Shown: positions 1-6,812, counted from the stretch's first letter. The stretch: 8,800 bases of DNA from Actinomycetes bacterium (GCA_023252095.1 JAHEXN010000131.1:1-8800), one strand, 5' to 3'. The notes: generated from the sequence alone by a model not told the origin. Numbers and translations are program-made.

Positions 1-1
1 C

Positions 2-1099
2 ACGGCCGACGAGTTCGCGGAGGCGATCGCCGACGACGTCGAGCAGATCACCGCACTCACGATCGAGGCCTGCACACGGGCACGTCTGCGACCCACGGAG
101 CTCGCCACGGTCTACCTGACCGGTGGTGCGTCGCTCGTGCGACCCCTGCAGACCTCGCTGGCCCGGGTCGTGGGCCAGCCCGCGGCCACGCTCGACGACC
201 CGAAGCTCATCACGTGCCTCGGCGCACTCTCGCCGCTCGGTCGCCAGCTGCGCGAGCCGGCGATCGCGCCGATGGCGGCGCCTGCTCCGATGTCTGCCCC
301 AGCCCCGGCGCCTGCTCCGGCTCCTGTCGCCGCACCTCGGCCGGCCCCAGCCCCCGCGCCGAGCCCGGCGGAGACCACGGGCGGCATCCCGGCCGTTGCC
401 TACCAGGCGCCTGCGCCGGTCATGAGTGGCCCGGGCGGTCCCGGCGGCGGTCGGTCCGCGGACGCGCGCAAGCGCCGCACCGTGCTGATCGGTGTCGTGG
501 CGGCATCGCTCGTCCTGGTCGGCGGCGGCATTGCGGCGGCGGTCACGATCCTGGGGGGCGACGACCCGAACCCGCAGACATCGGGCGACCCCGACCCCAC
601 GCGCGACACGCCGACCGGCGACCCGGTCGAGGACACGGCATGCGTCGACAGCCCCGACCTCACGGACGAGGAGTGCACCCTCCTCAACGACGCCGTGGTC
701 GCGAACGCGCCGCTCGACCCCGCCGACTGCGAGGGGATCGACCCGATCGACGCCCAGGTCGCCGTCACGTGCTTCGCCCTCGAGGACGACACCGGGTTCA
801 AGCCGAGGAACGTCAACGTATTCGGTTACGGTGACGCCGAGACGATGGACCAGGCCTTCCAGGACGTCATCGACACTGAGGGGCTCACAGGTCCCCAGAC
901 GCTCGACGGCGCGCCGGGCTGGGGCACCTGGAACTACGAGAACGCGACCGAGGACGCGGGCCGGCTCCTGCTCCACTACAGCGAGGACTCGGACACCAGC
1001 TACGTGGCGTGGACCGACACCGAAGCCCTGATCGAGATCTGGGCCGCGGCCGACGAGAACCAGCTCCCGGAGCTCTTCGACTGGTGGTCCACGTCGTGA
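2..1099 (+). CDS. Membrane-anchored Hsp70-family protein, 3' part only
   Basis: The gene begins before the window; 365 C-terminal residues are visible. Visible residues 1-75 match the end of an Hsp70/DnaK actin-like ATPase domain: a helix, then the strand-turn VYLTGGASLVRPL (the GG adenosine-binding turn, about 37-49), ending in the DPKLITCLGAL segment that corresponds to the conserved DPxxAVAxGA of Hsp70s. No DnaK-type substrate-binding domain follows. Instead there is an Ala/Pro linker (about 87-125), a Gly-rich stretch, a basic RKRR stop (156-159), one transmembrane helix (about 160-184) and a roughly 180-residue acidic domain with four cysteines (214, 225, 243, 257), possibly two disulfides. 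By the positive-inside rule the ATPase is cytoplasmic and the Cys domain is outside. The layout resembles receptor-type Ser/Thr kinases (cytoplasmic enzyme, one helix, outer sensor). It is followed after 16 bases by a dynamin-like GTPase gene, so it is probably cotranscribed. The Hsp70 family call is fairly sure; the chaperone or sensor role is inferred. Confidence 0.85.
   Translation, partial: TADEFAEAIADDVEQITALTIEACTRARLRPTELATVYLTGGASLVRPLQTSLARVVGQPAATLDDPKLITCLGALSPLGRQLREPAIAPMAAPAPMSAPAPAPAPAPVAAPRPAPAPAPSPAETTGGIPAVAYQAPAPVMSGPGGPGGGRSADARKRRTVLIGVVAASLVLVGGGIAAAVTILGGDDPNPQTSGDPDPTRDTPTGDPVEDTACVDSPDLTDEECTLLNDAVVANAPLDPADCEGIDPIDAQVAVTCFALEDDTGFKPRNVNVFGYGDAETMDQAFQDVIDTEGLTGPQTLDGAPGWGTWNYENATEDAGRLLLHYSEDSDTSYVAWTDTEALIEIWAAADENQLPELFDWWSTS
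260..376 (+). repeat. Ala/Pro-rich low-complexity coding repeat
   Basis: This stretch encodes the Ala-Pro linker between the ATPase-like domain and the membrane helix of the Hsp70-like protein. The 13-base unit GGCGCCTGCTCCG occurs twice in the same frame, at 277-289 and 307-319, exactly ten codons apart. This suggests local duplication and likely length variation between strains. An extended, flexible tether is the expected physical role. Confidence 0.7.
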
Positions 1100-1115
1100 C
1101 GCGGCGCCCGGCCCC

Positions 1116-3026
1116 GTGACACCGCCTCGTCCCGCGCTGGCTCCCGACCGCCCGAAGCTCACGGCGGCGCAGGGGCGTGCCGTGCGCTCGACCGTCATGG
1201 CCCTCAAGGGCACCGAGTTCGAGCCGTGGGCCGAGGCGATGTCGACGGCGCTGGCGTCCTCGGCACCGACCGTCCCGTCCGCGGTCGTGGTGGGCGAGGT
1301 CAAGCGCGGCAAGAGCACGCTGGTCAACGCGATCCTGGGGCAGGCCGATCTCGTGCCGGCCGGCCTCGGGGTCGTCACCGCAGGCTTCGTGCGGGTGGCC
1401 CCGCCCACCGACGACCTCGTCGACGGGCAGGCACGGGTGCACCTTGCCGACGGCACGACCCGGCAGGTCAGCCTGACGGTCGCGCGGGAGGTCGCCGTGA
1501 CGGGCAGCACGGGCAGCGACGACGACTCCGCGTTCGTCGGCATCACGATCGCCCACGACTCCGAGGTCCTTCCCGGTGTGGCGCTGGTCGACACCCCGGG
1601 CATCGCGGGGCTCACCCGAGGGCACGCGGAGCTCGCGGCACTCGCCGCCGGACAGGGCAGCGTCCTGGTCATGGTGACCGACGCGGGCCAGGTCCTGACC
1701 CGCCCGGAGCTCGAGTTCCTGACCGAGGTCTCGTCGAAGGTCGAGCAGGTCGTGTTCGCCCTGACCAAGATCGACCAGTACCCGTCCGGCTGGGAGGAGG
1801 TCCTGGCCGAGAACCGCGACCTCCTGCGCCGGCAAGCCCCCCGGTTCGCCGACGCCCCGATCTGCCCCGTGGCCTCGACCGTCGCGCTCGAGATCATCGG
1901 GCTCGACCCAGCAGAGGCGGCCGACCTGCGGGAGTACGCGGGGCTCGACGTCCTGGCCACGGCGATCCGGGAACGCATCGTCGCGCCCGCCTCGATCGCC
2001 GTGGCCAACGCCCTGCGGTCGGGGCTGTCCGGCATCGAGCGCTACGAGACCAAGCGACGGCGCACGATCGAAGCCCTCGAGTCGGCGGGCCAGCAGGTGC
2101 CCGAGCTCGATGCCTTCGTCCAGCGTCTGCGTGGTCTGCAGGAGCAGGGTGACCGCTGGTCGCTCGACCTGAACTCCGACTCCAGCGTCCTGCGGGCCGA
2201 CGTCCTGCACCGGGCGTCCCAGCAGCTGGCTGCGGTCCGGCAGCAGTGGACGGCCGTCGCGCACGAGCGACGCAAGGAGAATCCGGACAAGGTCGTCGAG
2301 GAGGTCGCGCTCGAGCTGACGGCGCAGCTGCGCTCGATCGTGACGGCGGCCATCGGGGAGTTCACGGACGGGTTCCACCTGCAGGCCGACCACCTGTTCC
2401 GCTCGATCGGCCGCGACCTCGCGACCGCGGTCCGTCTCAACCCGGACGTCGACGACCTCGCGATGGCCGAGGTCGCCGAGGCCGAGTACAGCGGCAGCTT
2501 CGACGCGACCCTCGCGAGCACGGCCATGATCGGCTCGAGCATGGGTGGTCTGGTCGCGGGTCTCATCGCGCCCGCGATCATCGCGCCGGTCTTCTCGATC
2601 GTGGGCGGCGCGGCCTGGTACATCGTGAACTACCGCACCCGGCGGGCCCACAACCTGGAACGGCTCGTGACCCAGACCGCGGCCACGGCCGTCAATCGTG
2701 CCGAGACCCACCTGCGCTTCGCCGTCGACCGGGCCCGCACCGTCATGCTGCGCGACGTCACGATCGCCTTCCGGCACGAGCTCAAGGCCGCGCTCGACTC
2801 GGCGAAGACCGAGCTCGAGGCGGCCCGGCGGGCAGCCGCGGAGACCCCCGAGCGTCTGCGCCGCGAGGTCGCCAACGAGACTCGGCACCTCGAGGCGTTG
2901 CGCGCGCAGCGCGAGGAGCTGCAGGCTGTCATGACCGAGGCGCTCCGCCCGCGTCCCGAGAAGGCCGCTCGGGCGGACCGGGAGAAGCCGGGAACAAATC
3001 CATCGACCGCCACCTCTGAGGTGTGA
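1116..3026 (+). CDS. Dynamin-like GTPase, IniA-like
   Basis: This 636-aa protein is a predicted bacterial dynamin-family GTPase that binds and remodels membrane. Visible motifs are the G1 P-loop GEVKRGKS (60-67), a likely G2 Thr88, G3 DTPG (159-162) and G4 TKID (217-220). Long helical regions follow. A hydrophobic hairpin (about 468-505, with GGLVAGLIAPAIIAPVF) corresponds to the paddle or membrane-insertion segment, and a charged coiled coil covers about 555-610. Mycobacterial IniA has a similar length (about 640 aa) and layout, and the shorter paired GTPase gene lies downstream, as iniC follows iniA. The GTG start at 1116 keeps the gene 16 bases from the Hsp70 stop; no clear Shine-Dalgarno sequence is visible. 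An in-frame ATG at 1197 would remove 27 residues and still keep the whole G domain. Family certain, IniA orthology inferred. Confidence 0.9.
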   Translation: MTPPRPALAPDRPKLTAAQGRAVRSTVMALKGTEFEPWAEAMSTALASSAPTVPSAVVVGEVKRGKSTLVNAILGQADLVPAGLGVVTAGFVRVAPPTDDLVDGQARVHLADGTTRQVSLTVAREVAVTGSTGSDDDSAFVGITIAHDSEVLPGVALVDTPGIAGLTRGHAELAALAAGQGSVLVMVTDAGQVLTRPELEFLTEVSSKVEQVVFALTKIDQYPSGWEEVLAENRDLLRRQAPRFADAPICPVASTVALEIIGLDPAEAADLREYAGLDVLATAIRERIVAPASIAVANALRSGLSGIERYETKRRRTIEALESAGQQVPELDAFVQRLRGLQEQGDRWSLDLNSDSSVLRADVLHRASQQLAAVRQQWTAVAHERRKENPDKVVEEVALELTAQLRSIVTAAIGEFTDGFHLQADHLFRSIGRDLATAVRLNPDVDDLAMAEVAEAEYSGSFDATLASTAMIGSSMGGLVAGLIAPAIIAPVFSIVGGAAWYIVNYRTRRAHNLERLVTQTAATAVNRAETHLRFAVDRARTVMLRDVTIAFRHELKAALDSAKTELEAARRAAAETPERLRREVANETRHLEALRAQREELQAVMTEALRPRPEKAARADREKPGTNPSTATSEV

Positions 3027-3043
3027 CGGACCACCACAGCACC

Positions 3044-3049
3044 GAGGAG
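3044..3049 (+). promoter_or_regulatory. Ribosome binding site for the C39-like peptidase gene
   Basis: GAGGAG lies six bases before the ATG at 3056. It is the clearest Shine-Dalgarno sequence in the left operon. It favours ATG 3056 over the upstream in-frame GTG at 3023, which would overlap the GTPase stop and precede this site. Confidence 0.75.
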
Positions 3050-3055
3050 ATCACG

Positions 3056-4288
3056 ATGTCTGACCCGAGCGACGACCTGATCGGCAACCAGCAGTTCGAC
3101 GACCTCGACGGCGACGGCGTCGTCGACACGGTCGTCGAGTACTTCGACGACAACTCGTCCATCGCGACGTACGACACCGATGGCGACGGCTTGGTCGACG
3201 CCGCGGACATCGACTCCGACGGCGACGGCAAGGTCGACCTCGCGGTCATCGACCTCGGCAACGGCCAGGTCGGCGTCTACGAGGACCCGAGCGACACCAC
3301 GGCGCAGCCCACGGTCGTCGACCTCGAGGAGGCCACCGAGATGGCCCCCGACCTCGTCGAGACCTTCGGCGACGAGCTGGGCGAGTCCACGTTCGAGCCC
3401 ACCGGCTTCGACGGCTCCGGCTCCGACGACGAGGACGAGGACGACGACGACAAGGACTCCGACGAGGACAAGGACTCCGACGGTCCGACCAGCTGGTTCG
3501 CCGACGAGGGTTCGAACGACGACACGAAGAACGTCGACTTCGACGACGAGGACGACGACGAGGACTCCGAGGACGACGGCAAGCACCCGCAGGGCGACCC
3601 CACCAGCACGGGCCTCGTGGGCGATCCGTTCGGTGACGCCGAGCTGTGGTTCGAGCAGGCCGTCAACGGCACGTGTGGTCCGTCGGCGATCGCGCAGATC
3701 GTCTCGGAGTACACCGGCGAGACCTTCGCCAACGAGGAGGAGTTCGCCGAGTGGGCCGTCGACAACGGCGTCATGGAGGTGCTGCCCGACGGCACCACGA
3801 CGGGCATGTACGCCGATGACATCGTCGACATGCTCGAGGCGCACGGCGTCCCCGCCGAGCTCGAGGAGGGCCTGGAGATCCAGGACCTCAAGGAGATGCT
3901 CGCCGACGACGTGGGCGTGGCCGTGATGGTCGACGCCGACGAGTACTGGGGTCCGATGTACGGCTACGACCCCGGCCCGGAGAACAACGCGGTCAACCAC
4001 ATCGTGATGGTCACCGGCATCGACGAGGACAAGGGCGTCGTCTACGTCAACGACACCGGCACGCCCGACGGCGAGGCCATGGAGATCCCGATCGAGTACT
4101 TCGAGGACGCCTGGGAGGACGGCAACAACCAGGCCGTCGTCTGCGACGAGCCCGCGCCCGACTCCGCGGCCTCCACCGTGAGCTCCGGTCTCCCGCAGTC
4201 CGATGCGGTCTCCACGATGCTCGACGGCAAGTGGGCCCTGCTGCCCGTCGTCCTCCGGGGCGACGAGGTCGCGGCGGCCAAGGCCTGA
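3056..4288 (+). CDS. Acidic C39-like cysteine peptidase with calcium-type Asp loops
   Basis: The 410-aa protein has three parts. Residues 16-61 hold three DxDxDG loops (D16/D18/D20, D40/D42/D44, D53/D55/D57), each followed by a hydrophobic-hydrophobic-Asp or similar ending, like EF-hand, dockerin or thrombospondin type calcium loops. A weaker fourth copy is at 66-70. Residues about 120-178 are an Asp/Glu/Ser-rich linker. Residues about 195-365 match the C39-like (papain-fold) peptidase pattern: Gln201 (oxyanion hole), nucleophile Cys207 in NGTCGPSA, His315 in NHIVMVTG and Asp333 in VYVNDTG. There is no signal peptide, no transmembrane helix and no ABC-transporter fusion, unlike bacteriocin-processing C39 enzymes. 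It lies between two dynamin-like GTPase genes and is likely cotranscribed with them. The peptidase fold is well supported. Activity, calcium control and substrate are inferred; it could instead be a transpeptidase- or amidase-like member of the same fold. Confidence 0.82.
   Translation: MSDPSDDLIGNQQFDDLDGDGVVDTVVEYFDDNSSIATYDTDGDGLVDAADIDSDGDGKVDLAVIDLGNGQVGVYEDPSDTTAQPTVVDLEEATEMAPDLVETFGDELGESTFEPTGFDGSGSDDEDEDDDDKDSDEDKDSDGPTSWFADEGSNDDTKNVDFDDEDDDEDSEDDGKHPQGDPTSTGLVGDPFGDAELWFEQAVNGTCGPSAIAQIVSEYTGETFANEEEFAEWAVDNGVMEVLPDGTTTGMYADDIVDMLEAHGVPAELEEGLEIQDLKEMLADDVGVAVMVDADEYWGPMYGYDPGPENNAVNHIVMVTGIDEDKGVVYVNDTGTPDGEAMEIPIEYFEDAWEDGNNQAVVCDEPAPDSAASTVSSGLPQSDAVSTMLDGKWALLPVVLRGDEVAAAKA
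3449..3481 (+). repeat. In-frame direct repeat in the acidic linker
   Basis: The 15-base unit GACAAGGACTCCGAC occurs at 3449-3463 and 3467-3481, separated by one GAG codon. Each copy encodes DKDSD. It lies inside a longer GAC/GAG-rich tract (about 3425-3575) that encodes the acidic linker of the peptidase and is prone to slippage. Confidence 0.7.
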
Positions 4289-4293
4289 TCGCG

Positions 4294-4608
4294 ATGTCTG
4301 ACCACCTGCCGATCGTCGAGGTCCCGGAGTCCACGTGGCTCCGGGCCCTCGCCCACGCGTTGGACCCCGAGGCGGAGACGCCCGACGAGTCCCTGGCTCC
4401 CGACGACGACCCGGTCGCCGCCTCGTCCGATGAGCTCGTCGACACCGACGACAGCGATGACGACGATGACGACGACAGCGCGGACGACGCGTCGGTCCCG
4501 GTCGACGACACGGACCTCCACGTCTGGGACTCAGGCGACACCTGGTCGCCCGACCATGACGTCGCCGATGCGCCCGACCACCTGCACCACGACGACGGGA
4601 TCGGGTGA
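4294..4608 (+). CDS. Small, highly acidic protein of unknown function
   Basis: The protein has 104 residues, of which 36 are Asp or Glu; there is one Arg and no Lys. Residues 1-25 (MSDHLPIVEVPESTW, then a short Ala/Leu helix) are the only part that looks folded. Residues 36-75 are almost pure Asp with Ser and Val, and the tail is Asp/His rich (HDV, HLHHDD), which could bind metal ions. There is no signal peptide or membrane helix. The ATG at 4294 lies five bases after the peptidase stop, and its own stop is three bases before the next GTG, so it is probably translationally coupled to both neighbours. No strong ribosome binding site is visible. The coupling and consistent GC-rich codon use support a real gene. 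I do not recognise the family. It might be a partner or inhibitor of the peptidase or an adaptor for the GTPases, but this is a guess. Confidence 0.75.
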   Translation: MSDHLPIVEVPESTWLRALAHALDPEAETPDESLAPDDDPVAASSDELVDTDDSDDDDDDDSADDASVPVDDTDLHVWDSGDTWSPDHDVADAPDHLHHDDGIG

Positions 4609-4611
4609 CGG

Positions 4612-6117
4612 GTGACGACCGTCGTGCAGCGGGTCGACTCCCTGCTGCTGCAGATCGAGGCTGTCGCGAGCCCGGCCGTGCGGGAGGTCGCGGCGCGTCG
4701 CCGCGCCGCGTTGCTCGACCCGCTGCGGCTCGCCGTGGTGGGCCGCGTCAAGGCCGGCAAGTCGACGCTCGTCAACGCCCTCATCGGTCGCCGGATCGCC
4801 CCGACACGGGCGGGGGAGTGCACCCGGGTCGTGACGTGGTTCGAGTTCGGCTCGCCTGACGGAGCAGCGGTGGTCCACTGCCACGACGGCCGCGAGATCC
4901 CGATCTCGCTCGTCGACGGCCGCCTGCCCGAGGACCTCCCGGTCCCGGCGGAGGAGGTGCGGCGGCTCGTCGTCAGCCTGCAGTCGGCTCCGCTGCGCGG
5001 GCTGACCCTGATCGACACGCCCGGGCTCTCGTCGTTGACGCGCGAGAACGAGGCCGCGACGCGGTCGGCGATCCTGGGCGACTCGTTGACCTCGCAGCAC
5101 GCCAGCGGTGACGCCGATGCCGTCCTGTTCCTGTTCCGCCAGGAGCAGCGCGAGGACGAGGCGGAGTTCCTCAAGCAGTTCCGGGCGGCCGCGGGGGAGA
5201 TGAACGGATCGGCGGTCAACGCGATCGGAGTCCTGTCCCAGGCCGACCTCCTGGCCGACGCCGCGGCCGACGACCCCATGCGCCCGGCCCGCGACCAGGC
5301 GCGGCACCTCGCGGCCTCGCGCGTCGGCGAGGTCGGTGACGTGGTCCCGGTCTCCGGGCTCCTGGCCGAGACCTCGCGCACCGGGCGGCTGCGCGAGCGC
5401 GACGTGGTCGACCTCGCCTCGCTCGCCGAGGTCGCCCCGGTGCGGCTGCGCACGGGCGTCGGCCTCGACGCCGTGCTGCCGCGGGACCGAGTCCGCGACC
5501 TCCAGGACAAGCTCGGGCCGTTCGGCCTGGAGGCGGGCCGTCTCGAGGCCGGCGACGGGAGCGACGCCTTCGCGGCGTGGCTCGGTGACGTCTCCGGCCT
5601 CGCAGGTCTGCAGCGTCTGCTGCGCGACCACGTGCAGGCGCGGGCGGGCGGGCTCAAGGCCCTGCGCGCCCTCGACGCGGTCGAGCGCGCCGCGCGTCAC
5701 AGCGGTGCCGACCAGGTCGTGCTCGACCTCGTCGAGCAGGCGCTGGTGGCCCCGGAGCTGCAGATCGTCCGGGAGATCCAGGCCATCGGCATGCTGCGGT
5801 CCACCCGCGTCGCGACCGACCTGATCCCTGAGCTCGAACGGCTCAGCCGGACCTCCCACCCGGCCGAACAGCTCGGTCTGGGCCGTGACACCCCCGCGTC
5901 TGAGGTTGCGTCCGAGGCCCGCCGGCGCTCGGGCGAGGCACAGACGCGCGCCACCCTGGCCTACGCGCCCGGTGAGGCCGAGGCCGCCCGGGTGCTGGCC
6001 CAGTCGTACCGGGCCATCGCGCACCGTGCGGAGCTCCCGCCCGTGCCGGCGCCGGAATCGGCCGAGGTCGGGCGCGTCCCACCTCCTCCACCGCCTCCGC
6101 CTCCGCCGACCCCCTGA
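4612..6117 (+). CDS. Dynamin-like GTPase, IniC-like
   Basis: This 501-aa GTPase is the partner of the larger dynamin-like protein upstream. It has G1 GRVKAGKS (44-51), a likely G2 Thr71 in GECTRVVTWF and G3 DTPG (135-138). The G4 position reads SQAD (209-212) instead of the usual N/TKxD, so nucleotide selectivity may be altered. Unlike the larger protein, it has no clear hydrophobic paddle; the C-terminal half is helical and charged. It ends in a ten-proline run (490-499). Mycobacterial IniC is similar in length (about 490 aa) and also follows its longer partner. Paired bacterial dynamins often act as hetero-oligomers, so this one may depend on the larger protein for membrane contact. The GTG start lies three bases after the previous stop, suggesting coupling. 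Family certain, IniC orthology inferred. Confidence 0.88.
   Translation: MTTVVQRVDSLLLQIEAVASPAVREVAARRRAALLDPLRLAVVGRVKAGKSTLVNALIGRRIAPTRAGECTRVVTWFEFGSPDGAAVVHCHDGREIPISLVDGRLPEDLPVPAEEVRRLVVSLQSAPLRGLTLIDTPGLSSLTRENEAATRSAILGDSLTSQHASGDADAVLFLFRQEQREDEAEFLKQFRAAAGEMNGSAVNAIGVLSQADLLADAAADDPMRPARDQARHLAASRVGEVGDVVPVSGLLAETSRTGRLRERDVVDLASLAEVAPVRLRTGVGLDAVLPRDRVRDLQDKLGPFGLEAGRLEAGDGSDAFAAWLGDVSGLAGLQRLLRDHVQARAGGLKALRALDAVERAARHSGADQVVLDLVEQALVAPELQIVREIQAIGMLRSTRVATDLIPELERLSRTSHPAEQLGLGRDTPASEVASEARRRSGEAQTRATLAYAPGEAEAARVLAQSYRAIAHRAELPPVPAPESAEVGRVPPPPPPPPPPTP
6079..6108 (+). repeat. Polyproline-encoding CCN tract
   Basis: Ten consecutive proline codons (CCA, CCT and CCG mixed) lie at the 3' end of the IniC-like gene. 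Such a run is expected to stall ribosomes and to need elongation factor P. In the protein it gives a stiff tail that could bind partner domains. Confidence 0.8.
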
Positions 6118-6125
6118 CCCGGCTC

Positions 6126-6139
6126 GGGGAGGACTCCCC
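6126..6139 (+). terminator. Short hairpin after the GTPase operon, weak terminator candidate
   Basis: GGGGA, a four-base loop GGAC, then TCCCC form a five-pair G/C-rich stem nine bases after the operon stop. No run of T follows, so intrinsic termination is uncertain. Confidence 0.3.
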
Positions 6140-6150
6140 ATCGATTCTGC

Positions 6151-6179
6151 TAGTGAACGACACCGGGACGGGACATACT
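6151..6179 (+). promoter_or_regulatory. Possible promoter of the ECF sigma factor gene
   Basis: CATACT (6174-6179) resembles a -10 box (4 of 6 matches to TATAAT), and TAGTGA (6151-6156) sits 17 bases upstream as a weak -35. Transcription would begin near 6186, which leaves a short leader with a six-G run (6199-6204) before ATG 6208. It would exclude the in-frame GTG at 6181, which lies upstream of the start point. Confidence 0.35.
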
Positions 6180-6207
6180 GGTGCCCGTTCGATCGACTGG
6201 GGGGCTG

Positions 6208-6747
6208 ATGACGGAGGCCGTGGGAGCCGAGGGCTCGCTCGTCGAGCGTGCCCGAGCGGGCGACGCCGACGCGTTCACCCAGCTCGTGACCGAGAGCCGC
6301 GACGTCCTGTGGTCGGTGTGCCTGCGGATCACTGCCGACCAGCAGGACGCGGAGGACGCGCTGCAGGACACCCTGATCTCGGCTTGGCAGAACCTCGACA
6401 AGTTCCGGGGCAACTCCAAGTTCAGCACCTGGTGCTACCGGATCGCGGCGAACGCGTCGATCGCGGTGTGCCGCAAGCGGCGCAGCATCCCGATCGACAC
6501 CGACGACATCGTCGACCTCGTCGTGGCCGCGGACGTCACGAGCCAGGTCGACGACCGCGACCTCATCACGGCAGCGCTGCGCGAGGTCGGTGAGGACTTC
6601 CGTGAGGCGCTCGTCCTGCGCGAGTACGGCGACATGACCTACGACGAGATCGCCGCCCACCAGGGCATCGGCGTGCAGACCGTCAAGAGCCGCATCAGCC
6701 GGGCCCGGGCCCAGCTCGCCGACGCGGTCCGCGGCGCGACCGCCTGA
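6208..6747 (+). CDS. ECF-type (sigma-70 family) RNA polymerase sigma factor
   Basis: The 179-aa protein has only sigma regions 2 and 4, as in extracytoplasmic-function sigma factors. Region 2 covers about 20-91: the DAEDALQDTLISAW helix for core polymerase binding and the FRGNSKFSTWCYRIAAN segment for -10 melting. Region 4 covers about 118-172, with the helix-turn-helix MTYDEIAAHQGIGVQTVKSR contacting the -35 element. It redirects RNA polymerase to a specific regulon. ATG 6208 was chosen because it follows a G-run and fits the promoter candidate; an in-frame GTG at 6181 would add nine residues. No anti-sigma gene is adjacent: the next gene is mutA, 65 bases on. Control must therefore come from elsewhere or from transcription. 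Whether it drives the GTPase operon upstream is unknown. The family call is strong; the ECF subgroup was not assigned. Confidence 0.92.
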   Translation: MTEAVGAEGSLVERARAGDADAFTQLVTESRDVLWSVCLRITADQQDAEDALQDTLISAWQNLDKFRGNSKFSTWCYRIAANASIAVCRKRRSIPIDTDDIVDLVVAADVTSQVDDRDLITAALREVGEDFREALVLREYGDMTYDEIAAHQGIGVQTVKSRISRARAQLADAVRGATA

Positions 6748-6762
6748 CGCTGCAGTCAGCGG
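6740..6762 (+). terminator. Hairpin at the end of the sigma factor gene
   Basis: CCG, a bulged C, then CTGAC pair with GTCAG then CGG around the loop GCTGCA, giving eight pairs that begin in the stop-codon region. There is no T tail, as is common for actinobacterial terminators. It would separate sigma-gene transcription from mutA. Confidence 0.35.
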
Positions 6763-6775
6763 TGACCGGGCCGAG

Positions 6776-6805
6776 TGGGCACGAGGGCTCCGGACCTCGT
6801 ACGAT
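6776..6805 (+). promoter_or_regulatory. Promoter for mutA, leaderless
   Basis: TACGAT (6800-6805) is a good actinobacterial -10 (TAnnnT), and TGGGCA (6776-6781) matches 4 of 6 bases of TTGACA with an 18-base spacer. The -10 ends seven bases before ATG 6813, so transcription should begin at or next to the A of the ATG, giving an mRNA without a leader. Confidence 0.6.
6781..6800. promoter_or_regulatory. Inverted repeat, candidate operator in the mutA promoter
   Basis: ACGAGG (6781-6786) and CCTCGT (6795-6800) are perfect inverted copies separated by eight bases, which themselves contain the palindrome TCCGGA. The site fills the -35/-10 spacer and touches the -10. A dimeric regulator bound here would be expected to control mutA-mutB. 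The regulator is not in the window. Confidence 0.45.
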
Positions 6806-6812
6806 GCGGCTC

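Noticed and set aside
885..2888. Very long open frame on the - strand opposite the first GTPase gene
   Set aside because: It is a mirror of GC-rich codon use in the real gene; the translation is Arg/Gly/Asp-rich with no domain, and the + strand has clear GTPase motifs.
3425..3575. GAC/GAG-rich tract as a non-coding repeat or CRISPR-like array
   Set aside because: It is in frame and encodes the acidic linker; units are irregular with no spacers.
4294..4608. Small protein as a bacteriocin precursor for the adjacent C39-like peptidase
   Set aside because: There is no double-glycine leader site, no hydrophobic core peptide and no ABC transporter nearby.
4531..6660. Long - strand open frame spanning the second GTPase and sigma genes
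   Set aside because: It crosses two well-supported genes and an intergenic region and shows no recognisable motif; expected by chance at this GC content.
6762..6812. Upstream GTG start for mutA adding 17 residues
   Set aside because: It would lie before the -10 box, and the added residues do not resemble the family N-terminus.
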